Assembly: GCF_030646115.1 (NCBI RefSeq) | Contig: NZ_JAUSMX010000008.1 | Coordinates: 62,001-126,000 of the forward strand | Source of the DNA: Fluviicoccus sp. | Lineage (GTDB): Bacteria > Pseudomonadota > Gammaproteobacteria > Pseudomonadales > Moraxellaceae | DNA: 64,000 nt | Reading direction: 5' to 3' | In this document: in pieces, positions 47,610 through 55,798 of the stretch | Numbering within the stretch: the first letter of the stretch is position 1 | Layout: every line of letters starts with the position of its first letter | Program-made: the position numbers and the translations under genes | The notes under the pieces: model-generated | Told to the model about the DNA's origin: nothing | The model's database searches: none | What the model saw: only the letters and a program-made list of their open reading frames with translations

Positions 47610-49289
47610 TCAGGGCAAGTCAGTCACCGCACCGGTGGAGGCGCTGCTGACCAGCTTGGCGTACTTGGCCAGCACGCCGCGCTTGAACTTCGGTTCCGGC
47701 GCGGTCCACTTGGCCTTGCGCGCCGCCAGGTCGGCATCGCTGACGTCAACGCTGATTTCGCGGGTTTCGGCATCAATGGTGATGCGGTCACCGTTCTCCA
47801 GCAGTCCGATCGGGCCGCCTTCCGCCGCTTCCGGGGTAATGTGGCCCACCACGAAACCGTGGCTGCCGCCGGAGAAACGGCCGTCGGTAATCAGCGCCAC
47901 TTCCTTGCCCAGGCCCTTGCCCATCACCGCCGAGGTCGGCGACAGCATTTCCGGCATGCCGGGGCCGCCCTTCGGGCCTTCGTAGCGAATCACGATCACA
48001 TCACCAGCCTTCACTTCACCGTTGAGGATGCCGGCCAGCGCCGCTTCCTCGCCGTCATAGACGCGGGCGGTGCCTTCAAAACGCAGGCCTTCCTTGCCGG
48101 TAATCTTGGCGACCGCGCCGGTGGGCGAGAGGTTGCCCTTCATGATCACCAGGTGCGAGTCCTTCTTGATCGGCTTGTCCAGCGGCATGATGATCTGCTG
48201 TCCTTCCGGATAGTCCTGCACGTCCGCCAGGTTTTCGGCCAGCGTCTTGCCGGTCACGGTCAGGACGTCGCCGTGCAACATGCCAGCGTCAAGCATGCGC
48301 TTCATCAACGGCTGGATGCCGCCAATGGCCACCAGTTCGCTCATCATGTACTTGCCGGACGGGCGTACGTCGGCGACCAGCGGCGTAATGTCCCCAAGAC
48401 GTACGAAGTCGTCCAAGGTCAGGTCCACGTCCACGGAGTTGGCCATGGCCAGCAGGTGCAGAACCGCGTTGGTGGAACCGCCCAGCGCGATGACGACGCG
48501 GATGGAGTTCTCGAAAGCCTTCTTGGTCATGATGTCGCGCGGCTTGATGTCGCGCTTCAGCAGTTCCAGCACCTGCTGGCCGGCGCGGAAGCAGTCGTCG
48601 GTCTTGTCGGTGCTGATGGCGTCCTGGGCGCTGGAGCCCGGCAGGCTCATTCCCAGCGCTTCAATGGCGCTGGCCATGGTGTTGGCGGTGTACATGCCGC
48701 CGCAGGAACCGGGGCCAGGGATGGCTACTTCTTCAATCTGCTTGACCTGGATGGCGTTCAGCTCACCCTTGGCGTGCTGGCCGACGGCCTCGAACACCGA
48801 GATGATGTCGGTGTTGCCGGCGCCGGGCTTGATGGTGCCGCCATAAACGAAGATGGACGGGCGGTTCAGGCGCGCCATGCCGATGATGCAGCCGGGCATA
48901 TTCTTGTCGCAGCCGCCAACCGCGACCAGGCCGTCAAAGCCTTCGCAGCCGGCCACGGTTTCAATGGAGTCGGCAATGACTTCGCGGGACACCAGGGAGT
49001 ACTTCATGCCGCTGGTGCCGTTGGCGATGCCGTCGGAAATAGTGATGGTGTTGAAGATCACCGACTTGCCGCCGGCGGCGTCGACGCCGCGCCCGGCTTC
49101 CTCGGCCAGCTTGTTGATGTGCATGTTGCAGGGGGTGACCATGGCCCAGGTCGAGGCAATGCCGACCTGCGGCTTGGTGAAGTCTTCATCGGTGAAACCG
49201 ACGGCGCGCAGCATGGCGCGGCCAGGCGCGGCTTCGATTCCGTCAACCATTTCGGAGGAATATTTGCGGGTGTTGGGGGTATCGCACAT
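47610..49289 (-). CDS. ilvD: Dihydroxy-acid dehydratase
   Basis: 559 residues from the ATG at 49289. Iron-sulphur and active-site motifs are present: GCDKNMPGCIIGMARLNRPS (about residues 120-139) and GPGSCGGMYTANTMASAIEA (about 188-207), with the late TDGRFSGGSHGFVVGHI. Length fits the shorter class of the IlvD/Edd family. It dehydrates dihydroxy acids in isoleucine and valine synthesis. argA lies 26 bases upstream on the same strand. Confidence 0.96.
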   Translation of the reverse strand: MCDTPNTRKYSSEMVDGIEAAPGRAMLRAVGFTDEDFTKPQVGIASTWAMVTPCNMHINKLAEEAGRGVDAAGGKSVIFNTITISDGIANGTSGMKYSLVSREVIADSIETVAGCEGFDGLVAVGGCDKNMPGCIIGMARLNRPSIFVYGGTIKPGAGNTDIISVFEAVGQHAKGELNAIQVKQIEEVAIPGPGSCGGMYTANTMASAIEALGMSLPGSSAQDAISTDKTDDCFRAGQQVLELLKRDIKPRDIMTKKAFENSIRVVIALGGSTNAVLHLLAMANSVDVDLTLDDFVRLGDITPLVADVRPSGKYMMSELVAIGGIQPLMKRMLDAGMLHGDVLTVTGKTLAENLADVQDYPEGQQIIMPLDKPIKKDSHLVIMKGNLSPTGAVAKITGKEGLRFEGTARVYDGEEAALAGILNGEVKAGDVIVIRYEGPKGGPGMPEMLSPTSAVMGKGLGKEVALITDGRFSGGSHGFVVGHITPEAAEGGPIGLLENGDRITIDAETREISVDVSDADLAARKAKWTAPEPKFKRGVLAKYAKLVSSASTGAVTDLP

Positions 49290-49315
49290 GGAAACAAATC
49301 TCGGTCGGTAGTGAA

Positions 49316-50632
49316 TCAAATTTTCTTGCGGTAAACCTGCGAACTGCGCTGGTAGTTGTACATGTCCTTGCGTTCCTTTGGCAGGTCGTCCACGGAGGCG
49401 GGTTCGAAGCCTTGCTCAATGAACCACAGGCCGGTGCGCGTTGTCAGTACAAACAGTAGCTTCAAGCCCTTGGTGCGGGCGCGTGCTTCGAGATAATCCA
49501 GCAGTTCGGAGCCACGGTCGGAGTTGCGGTAGCTGGGGTGCACCGCCACGCAGGCGATTTCCCCGGCCGGGTCCGAACCGGCATCCACCTGCAACGGGTA
49601 CAGCGCCGCGCAGCCGACAATCATGCCGTCGCGTTCAATGACACAGAACTGGCTGATTTCCGTTTCCAGGCGCTCGCGGGAGCGGCGCACCAGGATGCCT
49701 TCTTCTTCCAGCGGCCGCATCAGCTCCAGCATGCCCGCCACATCTTCAATTTCGGCGGTGCGGATTTCTTCGTACGGGTCCTGGGTGATCAGCGTGCCGG
49801 AGCCGTCGCGGGTGAACAACTCCTGCAGCAGCGCACCGTCGCGGGCGTAGGAAATCATGTGCACGCGGCGCACGCCGCCACGGCAGGCTCCGCGTGCGGC
49901 ATCCATGTAGCGCAGGATTTCAGTATCGAAAGTCTTGCCGCGCAGATATTGGTCCACCTCATTGGGGATCAGTTCGCGCAGCAGGCGGTCGTCGGTGTCG
50001 GCAATGCCTTCCCGCTCGCCCAGCAAAATCAGCTTGTCCGCCTTCAAGGCCATCGCCGTGCGCACCGCCACATCTTCGGCGCGCAGGTTGAACACTTCGC
50101 CGGTGGTGGAGTAGCCGGTAGGGCCGAGGATGACGATATGGCGGTTGACCAGATTCTTGTTGATGGCCTCGATGTCGATGGAACGCACTTCGCCCGTCAG
50201 CTGGTAATCGACGCCGTCACGAATGCCGTAAGGCTTGGCGGTGACGAAGTTGCCGGAGACGGCGTCAATGCGCGCACCGTACATCGGCGAATTCGCCAGG
50301 CCCATGCTCAACAGCGCCTCGATTTCCAGACGGATGGAGCCGACGGCATCCATCACGCAGCGCAGCGATTCCCGCGTGGTGACGCGGATGCCCTGATGGA
50401 ACGGCGTGGTCAGGCCGTACTCGACCAGGTTTTCATCTATTTGCGGTCGCGCGCCATGCACCAGCACCAGGCTGATGCCCAGGCTGTGCAGCAGTGCGAT
50501 GTCGTGAATGATGTTGCGGAAGTTGTCGTGGTTGACCGCTTCGCCGCCAAACATCAATACAAAGGTCTTGCCCCGGTGGGCGTTGATATACGGAGCGGAA
50601 TTCCGGAACCAGTGCACATACTGTTCCGTCAT
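49316..50632 (-). CDS. argA: N-acetylglutamate synthase (amino-acid kinase fold fused to GNAT)
   Basis: 438 residues from the ATG at 50632, giving MTEQYVHWFRNSAPYINAHR as in Pseudomonas ArgA. The N-terminal amino-acid-kinase-like domain (about 1-280) has FVLMFGGEAV and LVLVHGARPQID and binds arginine as feedback inhibitor. The C-terminal GNAT domain (about 290-438) has acetyl-CoA motif VAVHPSYRNSDRGSELLDYL. It makes N-acetylglutamate, the first step of arginine synthesis. argE is 46 bases upstream. Confidence 0.96.
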   Translation of the reverse strand: MTEQYVHWFRNSAPYINAHRGKTFVLMFGGEAVNHDNFRNIIHDIALLHSLGISLVLVHGARPQIDENLVEYGLTTPFHQGIRVTTRESLRCVMDAVGSIRLEIEALLSMGLANSPMYGARIDAVSGNFVTAKPYGIRDGVDYQLTGEVRSIDIEAINKNLVNRHIVILGPTGYSTTGEVFNLRAEDVAVRTAMALKADKLILLGEREGIADTDDRLLRELIPNEVDQYLRGKTFDTEILRYMDAARGACRGGVRRVHMISYARDGALLQELFTRDGSGTLITQDPYEEIRTAEIEDVAGMLELMRPLEEEGILVRRSRERLETEISQFCVIERDGMIVGCAALYPLQVDAGSDPAGEIACVAVHPSYRNSDRGSELLDYLEARARTKGLKLLFVLTTRTGLWFIEQGFEPASVDDLPKERKDMYNYQRSSQVYRKKI

Positions 50633-50678
50633 TGCGTCCGGAGAGAGAAATTCGTCGGTCACGCTGGGGGTTCCTGAA

Positions 50679-51833
50679 TCAGAGGGCCGCATGGCCCTGA
50701 ACGCAGTAATGATGTATCAATTGCTTGAGCCACAACAAGAGCGGGGAGATATTTTTGATGTCCAGATATTCATTGGGCTGGTGTGCGGTTTCAATGCTGC
50801 CCGCGCCCAGAATCACCGTATCCATGCCCAGTTGGCGGAAGTAGGGCGCCTCGGTGCCGAATGCGACCGATCCGGCCTCGCTTTGGGTCAATTTCTCCAC
50901 CATTTGCACCAGCGGCGAATCCGCCGGGGTCTCGGCAGCGGGCGTGCCTTCAAAAATGGGCTCGTAGAGCACCGTGACGCCGAACTGCGCCGGAATATCA
51001 CGGATGCGCTCGCGGATGCGTTGACGCAGGTCATCGGTGTCCATGCCCGGCAGCGGCCGCAGGTCGAATTGCATCTCGCATTGGCCGCAGATACGGTTGG
51101 GGTTGTCGCCGCCGTGGATGCAGCCCAGGTTCAGGGTGGGGGAGGGGATGCTGAAAGCCGGGTTACGGTATTGCTTCGCCAGCTCGGCGCGGAAGGCCAT
51201 CAGCCGCTGCATCACCACGGTCATGGCATCGAGGGCATTGTTGCCCAGCGATGGGTCGCTGGAGTGTCCGGAGTTGCCGGTGATACGCACGCGCTCCATC
51301 ATCACGCCCTTGTGCAGGCGTACCGGTTTCAGGCTGGTGGGCTCGCCAATGACGGCAAAGCGTCCGTTCGGCCGCCGGCCTTCCACCAGCGCCTTGGCCC
51401 CGGCCATGGAGGACTCTTCGTCACAGGTGGCGATAATAATAAGAGGGGCTTTCAGCGGGGTCTTGCTGTAGGCTCGGGCGGCGTTGATGGCAGCGGGGAA
51501 AAAGCCTTTCATATCGGCGATGCCCAGGCCGTAAAGTTTGCCGAAACGTTCCGTGACGGTGAACGGGTCGCTTTTCCACAGTTGCCGGTCGAAGGGGACG
51601 GTGTCGGTATGGCCCGCCAGCACCAGCCCGCCTTCCCCGTAGCCCAGGGTGGCGATAAGGTTGGCCTTGCCCGGTGCAACGTGCATTATCTCGCAACGGA
51701 ATCCGGCGGCTTCCAGCCACTCGGCAAGCAGGCTCACCACCGGCAGATTCCCCTGGTCCAGTGTCGGGTCGGTGCAGGACACGCTGGGCAAGGCGACCAA
51801 TTGTGAAAGCTGTTGGAAAAAAGTCTTGTCCAT
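50679..51833 (-). CDS. argE: Acetylornithine deacetylase
   Basis: 384 residues from the ATG at 51833. An M20-family zinc hydrolase: VLAGHTDTVPFD gives the first ligand His and Asp, ATCDEESSMAGAKAL the catalytic and metal Glu pair, IGEPTSLKPV a further ligand, and a late His lies in SIETAHQPNEYLD. A dimerisation domain lies between. It releases ornithine and acetate. The argE-argA order is that of Pseudomonas. Confidence 0.95.
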   Translation of the reverse strand: MDKTFFQQLSQLVALPSVSCTDPTLDQGNLPVVSLLAEWLEAAGFRCEIMHVAPGKANLIATLGYGEGGLVLAGHTDTVPFDRQLWKSDPFTVTERFGKLYGLGIADMKGFFPAAINAARAYSKTPLKAPLIIIATCDEESSMAGAKALVEGRRPNGRFAVIGEPTSLKPVRLHKGVMMERVRITGNSGHSSDPSLGNNALDAMTVVMQRLMAFRAELAKQYRNPAFSIPSPTLNLGCIHGGDNPNRICGQCEMQFDLRPLPGMDTDDLRQRIRERIRDIPAQFGVTVLYEPIFEGTPAAETPADSPLVQMVEKLTQSEAGSVAFGTEAPYFRQLGMDTVILGAGSIETAHQPNEYLDIKNISPLLLWLKQLIHHYCVQGHAAL

Positions 51834-52236
51834 GAAGGGTCGGAGAGGGTGGGCTGTCGGTTTCCTGAGGATACGCAACCTGGCCGCCAGATGCAAAAAA
51901 CCGCTTGCCATTGCGGCAATATAAAGTGTGACACGTCATACAAAATGCATTGGGTGCGGGTCAAGGCTACATTCGTCGCCGAATTTTGACCGTTCATCCA
52001 GTGTGGGTGTTTGTGCAAAGCGCGTCACAAAATTCCCTGATACGATTACACAATGTTAACCAGAGTCGATGACGTAGTTTTGCGTTTGCGTTCATGCGGA
52101 TGTCACGGTCTCTTGTTAATGTGTTTCGTAAATGAATTAACATTTATTGAACACGATACGGGTTAGCGTTGCCGCCCAATAGCAGATGGTTCATGCCAAG
52201 ATGCCGGATTCCATAGCTGCTCCTTGTGAGGTTTGT
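51834..52236. promoter_or_regulatory. Divergent intergenic region between argE and the DUF11 locus
   Basis: About 400 bases that should hold the argE promoter on the minus strand and the surface-locus promoter on the plus strand. TGTTAAT (52114-52120) and ATTAACA (52136-52142) form an inverted repeat with 15 bases between, 95 to 123 bases before the first DUF11-like gene, a plausible operator. I found no convincing ArgR box or complete sigma70 promoter. Confidence 0.4.
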
Positions 52237-52725
52237 ATGCGTTTCAGTTCTACGGTCGTCAAGTTCCTGCTGGCCTTCACCGTTTCATTCAGTTTTATGG
52301 CTCATGCGGCCCCTGCGGCCGAACCAGTCAAGGTTGCTCTTCAGGCCTTCAAGGTGGTGGATGTCAACGGTAAGGAAACCTTAACCGAAAGCAAGACCGC
52401 CAAGCCAGGCGAAGTCCTGGAATACCGGGCGGTCTACAGCAATGTCAGCAAAAAGATCATCACCAACCTGGCTGCCACCCTGCCGGTGCCCGTCGGGATG
52501 GAGTATGTGGCGCTGTCAGTGAAGCCTGCCGGTGCTCAGGCATCCACAGACGGCAAGGTTTTTTCTGCCATGCCGTTAACGCGCAAGGGTGCGGACGGCA
52601 AGACGGTTCCGGTTCCTTTGACTGATTATCGCGCCCTGCGGTGGACGGTGTCGTCCCTGACGCCGGGCAAGCCGTTTGAAGTCAGCGCCCGCATGCGTGT
52701 CAGCGCAGTGGCAGCCGGTAAATAA
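52237..52725 (+). CDS. Small exported DUF11-like protein
   Basis: 162 residues from the ATG at 52237, with GAGG upstream. Signal peptide FLLAFTVSFSFMAHAAPA is cut near residue 25. The rest is one Ig-like DUF11-type domain: KTAKPGEVLEYRAVYSNVSK, then ATLPVPVGMEYV and a later ALRWTVSSLTPGKP. DUF11 domains occur as repeats in large surface proteins; a single-domain exported protein next to giants of the same family may be a subunit, cap or chaperone. First gene of the surface locus. Confidence 0.7.
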   Translation: MRFSSTVVKFLLAFTVSFSFMAHAAPAAEPVKVALQAFKVVDVNGKETLTESKTAKPGEVLEYRAVYSNVSKKIITNLAATLPVPVGMEYVALSVKPAGAQASTDGKVFSAMPLTRKGADGKTVPVPLTDYRALRWTVSSLTPGKPFEVSARMRVSAVAAGK

Positions 52726-52755
52726 ACCCGGTTTGTTATTGAGAATTTTGTGATT

Positions 52756-52884
52756 CGGAGTTATTGCTCCGGGTCCAAATAATGGGTCGAAATCCGCGAG
52801 GGTTCGCGTATCACGGCCTTAAGCAGGAGCAGGACGCTCACTGATTTTCTTGCACACGGAAACGGTGAGCGGTGTCGGCTCCTG
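52756..52884 (+). other. Structured leader before the 914-residue DUF11 protein
   Basis: Three stem-loops lie in a row: CGGAG/CTCCG (52756-52771), CGCGA/TCGCG (52795-52808), and a two-tier hairpin with outer CAGGAGC/GCTCCTG (52824-52830 with 52878-52884) and inner CGCTCAC/GTGAGCG (52835-52841 with 52865-52871). None has a T-tail. It could be a regulatory or stabilising leader; it does not match the c-di-GMP riboswitch consensus as I know it. Confidence 0.45.
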
Positions 52885-52940
52885 TGGGCTGGCAAGGCAA
52901 AATGAAATAATCCAAGCAAAACTTTGGGGGAGTACTTCCT

Positions 52941-55685
52941 ATGCGTAAAACTACCAACAACCAGGCCCGCAACGCCTGGCGTCTCAATCCGCTGGCCCTG
53001 TCGGTCGCTCTGGTTCTGGGTGGCGTGTCCGCTCAAGCCCTGGCGGTTGCGCCGGATGCCGGCCAGACCATCGGCAACATCGCGACCGCGACCTATACCG
53101 ACGGTTCGGGTGTGGTGCGTCCCGCCACGTCCAATCCCGTGTCCACCACTGTCCTGCAAGTTGCCAGCTTCACGCTGGACGCCACGCAGACCAAGTATGT
53201 GACGCTGGGTGGCCAGGTCGTGTATCCGCACACCTTGACCAACACCGGTAACGGCACCGACACCTTCCGCCTGACCGTGGCCCAGACCACCAACGGCGCT
53301 GGCGACGTGTTCAACCTGAACTCGCTGGCCATCTATGCCGATGCCGACGGCAACGGCGTGCCGGATAACGCAGTCAACCTGGCCGGCACGGACGTTTCCC
53401 TTAACCGCAATGACGTCTTCACCTTCGTGGTGGTGGGTTATGCGCCGGGCACCGGGTTGGTCGACGCTGACACTTCCATTGTCACCGTCACCGCTGACTC
53501 GCGGGTATTCCAGGCCGTTCCGGCCGATGATCCTGCCAACATCAGCAATGTCGACACGGCCATCCTGACCGCTGACGCCGTCATCAATGTCACCAAGTCG
53601 GCGAACGTGACCCAAGGCCCCACCGGCACCGTCATTGAATACACCATTACCTATACCAACGTTGGTAACAACACCGCCACCGGCGTGACGTTGACCGATG
53701 CTGTGCCCGCCGGCACTACCTACCAGCCCAACACCGGTTCCTGGAACGGCGGGGTTCAGACTGACGGCGCTGATGCCGATGTGTTCTCTGAAGCTGCGGG
53801 CACCATTACCGCCGCCGTGGGTTCCGTGGCTCCCAATGTCACCGGCCAAATCAAGTTCAGTGTCATTGTTGACGCGACAACGGCCCCAGGTTTCCTGACC
53901 AACACCGCCGAATACACCTATGATCCTGATGGTGCTGGTCCAAAGGGGGATATCGGCCCGACACCGTCCAACGACGTGCTGTTTGAAGTGCTGCAAACCC
54001 GTAATGTCGGCGCCAACGATGACGCCGTGCTTGAAACCGACCTGGGTGTTGATGACCGCGTCGAGCAAGGCCCGGTGCTGCAAGGCGCTACGGTTACCTT
54101 CGAAGACTATATCTGGAACCAGGGCAACGGTACCGATACTTTCAACATCACCTACGCCAACACCAGCTTCCCGGCGGGCACCTCCTTCACGCTGTATCAG
54201 GCCGACGGCCTGAACGTGCTGCAGGACACCAACGGTGACTTCATTCCGGATACCGGCCCTGTGGCCGCCGGTGCAGGTTACAAGGTTGTCGTCAAGGCCG
54301 TGTTGCCGGGTTCCGTGTCCAGCGGCACCAACCTCGACATGGTCGTAACCGCCACTTCCACCGCTACCGGCGTTATCTTGGTTGCGGGCGATCAGGACGA
54401 CACCGTCACCAACCGTGTCACCAGCATCATTGGCAGCACGGTTGACTTGCAAAACGCCGGCGGCTTGGCAACAGGCACTGGCGCAGCCAATGAAACCGTT
54501 GGCGGCGATGGCACCACACCGTTCACCACTCAAACCGTGAATCCGGGCAATAATGCCAGCTTCGTGCTGAATGTGGTCAACACTTCCGCCACGGCTGACA
54601 ACTACGGCTTCCTCGCGGATCAGGACGGCGTTTTCGGCGGTGTGGATGATCTGCCTGCCGGCTGGGCCGTGACCTACTATCAGGACGGCGGCGCAGGTGA
54701 CTGCTCCTCCTACGGTGCAGCCATTGTCAACACTGGCACCATTAATGCTGGCGCTACCGGCACCTTCTGCGCCGTGGTCTCGGTCCCAGCCAATGCTGCT
54801 CCGGTGACGGCGCAGGAAGTCTGGTTCCAAACCACCTCGCCGCTGACCGGCGCCACGGACAAAAAGCTGGACGCCCTGTCCGTGAATACGGTTCGTGACA
54901 TCCAGATCACCACCAACAACAGCAACACCGTCTACCCGGGTGGTACGGTGGATTATGTCCACATCATCACCAACAACGGTAACGTGCTGGAAGGTGATGG
55001 TGCTGGGGAAGTGGTGCTGTCAGCTGCTAACTCCACGGTTGGTGTCAATGCCTGGAACACCCAGTTGTTCTATGATGCCGACAACAACGGCGTACTGAGC
55101 GTAGTGGAAGCGTCGACTCCGATTTCGGATATCAGCGCCTTTACGTCGAACCTGGCCGTTGGCTTGGCTCCGGGAGAATCCATCCGGATCTTCGCCCGTG
55201 TCCAGTCCAACGTCAACGCCAACCCGGGTGACACCGATGTGGCAACCATTACCCTCACCACCACCGGTGCGGTCAATAGCGTGGCTGCTCCGGCTGCTGT
55301 GCTCAACACCGACACCACCAGTGTCATCGGTGGTCAGGTGCGTCTGGTCAAGACCCAGGCTCTGGATGCAAACTGTGACGGAACGGAAGATGGTGGCGGC
55401 TTTGTGCTGACGCCGTTGACCGCCAAGCCCGGCGCTTGCATCATCTACCGTGTTGTGGCCGAGAACCAAGGTGTTTCCCCTGCCACCAACGTGGTGGTGA
55501 ACGACACCACGCCGACGTACACCACGCTGGATACTGCGGGCGGTCGTCCGACGGTTACCGGTGCCGGTAACACCATCACCGCATCGCCGGGCAATAACAA
55601 CGCCGGTAACGTGCAGGCCACCATCCCCAACCTGAACGGTGGTGCTTCCGAAACCATCGAGATCGGTGTGCAGATCGACAACTAA
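52941..55685 (+). CDS. Large exported DUF11-repeat surface protein
   Basis: 914 residues; signal peptide with hydrophobic LALSVALVLGGVSAQALA (about 20-37). The rest is a chain of Ig-like strand-rich domains of DUF11 type: TVLQVASFTLDATQTKYVTL, then VNVTKSANVTQGPTGTVIEY with VGNNTATGVTLTDAVPAGTT, and a last copy near residue 820-905. Calcium-loop-like stretches (DADGNGVPD, DTNGDFIPD, DADNNGVLS) lie between strands. Very Asn/Thr/Gly rich with few Cys. There is no LPXTG, PEP-CTERM or barrel end, so anchoring must come from another protein. A terminator follows the gene. Confidence 0.82.
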   Translation: MRKTTNNQARNAWRLNPLALSVALVLGGVSAQALAVAPDAGQTIGNIATATYTDGSGVVRPATSNPVSTTVLQVASFTLDATQTKYVTLGGQVVYPHTLTNTGNGTDTFRLTVAQTTNGAGDVFNLNSLAIYADADGNGVPDNAVNLAGTDVSLNRNDVFTFVVVGYAPGTGLVDADTSIVTVTADSRVFQAVPADDPANISNVDTAILTADAVINVTKSANVTQGPTGTVIEYTITYTNVGNNTATGVTLTDAVPAGTTYQPNTGSWNGGVQTDGADADVFSEAAGTITAAVGSVAPNVTGQIKFSVIVDATTAPGFLTNTAEYTYDPDGAGPKGDIGPTPSNDVLFEVLQTRNVGANDDAVLETDLGVDDRVEQGPVLQGATVTFEDYIWNQGNGTDTFNITYANTSFPAGTSFTLYQADGLNVLQDTNGDFIPDTGPVAAGAGYKVVVKAVLPGSVSSGTNLDMVVTATSTATGVILVAGDQDDTVTNRVTSIIGSTVDLQNAGGLATGTGAANETVGGDGTTPFTTQTVNPGNNASFVLNVVNTSATADNYGFLADQDGVFGGVDDLPAGWAVTYYQDGGAGDCSSYGAAIVNTGTINAGATGTFCAVVSVPANAAPVTAQEVWFQTTSPLTGATDKKLDALSVNTVRDIQITTNNSNTVYPGGTVDYVHIITNNGNVLEGDGAGEVVLSAANSTVGVNAWNTQLFYDADNNGVLSVVEASTPISDISAFTSNLAVGLAPGESIRIFARVQSNVNANPGDTDVATITLTTTGAVNSVAAPAAVLNTDTTSVIGGQVRLVKTQALDANCDGTEDGGGFVLTPLTAKPGACIIYRVVAENQGVSPATNVVVNDTTPTYTTLDTAGGRPTVTGAGNTITASPGNNNAGNVQATIPNLNGGASETIEIGVQIDN

Positions 55686-55730
55686 GACCGCAAGGTCAAG
55701 GTTGACAGGCCAGGGAAGGCCATGTAATAC

Positions 55731-55760
55731 CGGGAGCTTGCTTCGGCTGGCTCCCGCTTT
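55731..55760 (+). terminator. Terminator-like hairpin after the 914-residue gene
   Basis: CGGGAGC (55731-55737) pairs with GCTCCCG (55750-55756), followed by CTTTTAATT. It should end or attenuate transcription between the two giant genes, setting different amounts. Confidence 0.65.
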
Positions 55761-55798
55761 TAATTATCAATAAAACCTAAAAATTCCGGAAATATTCC

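Noticed and set aside
47520-49334. 604-codon open frame on the plus strand
   Set aside because: Antisense to ilvD, whose motifs are complete; repetitive Gly/Ala/His composition.
52726-52940. Possible c-di-GMP riboswitch before the DUF11 gene
   Set aside because: Stable hairpins are present but the conserved GEMM core bases are not.
52761-54962. 733-codon open frame on the minus strand
   Set aside because: Antisense to the 914-residue DUF11 gene; Gly/Val/His-rich shadow without a signal peptide or known motif.
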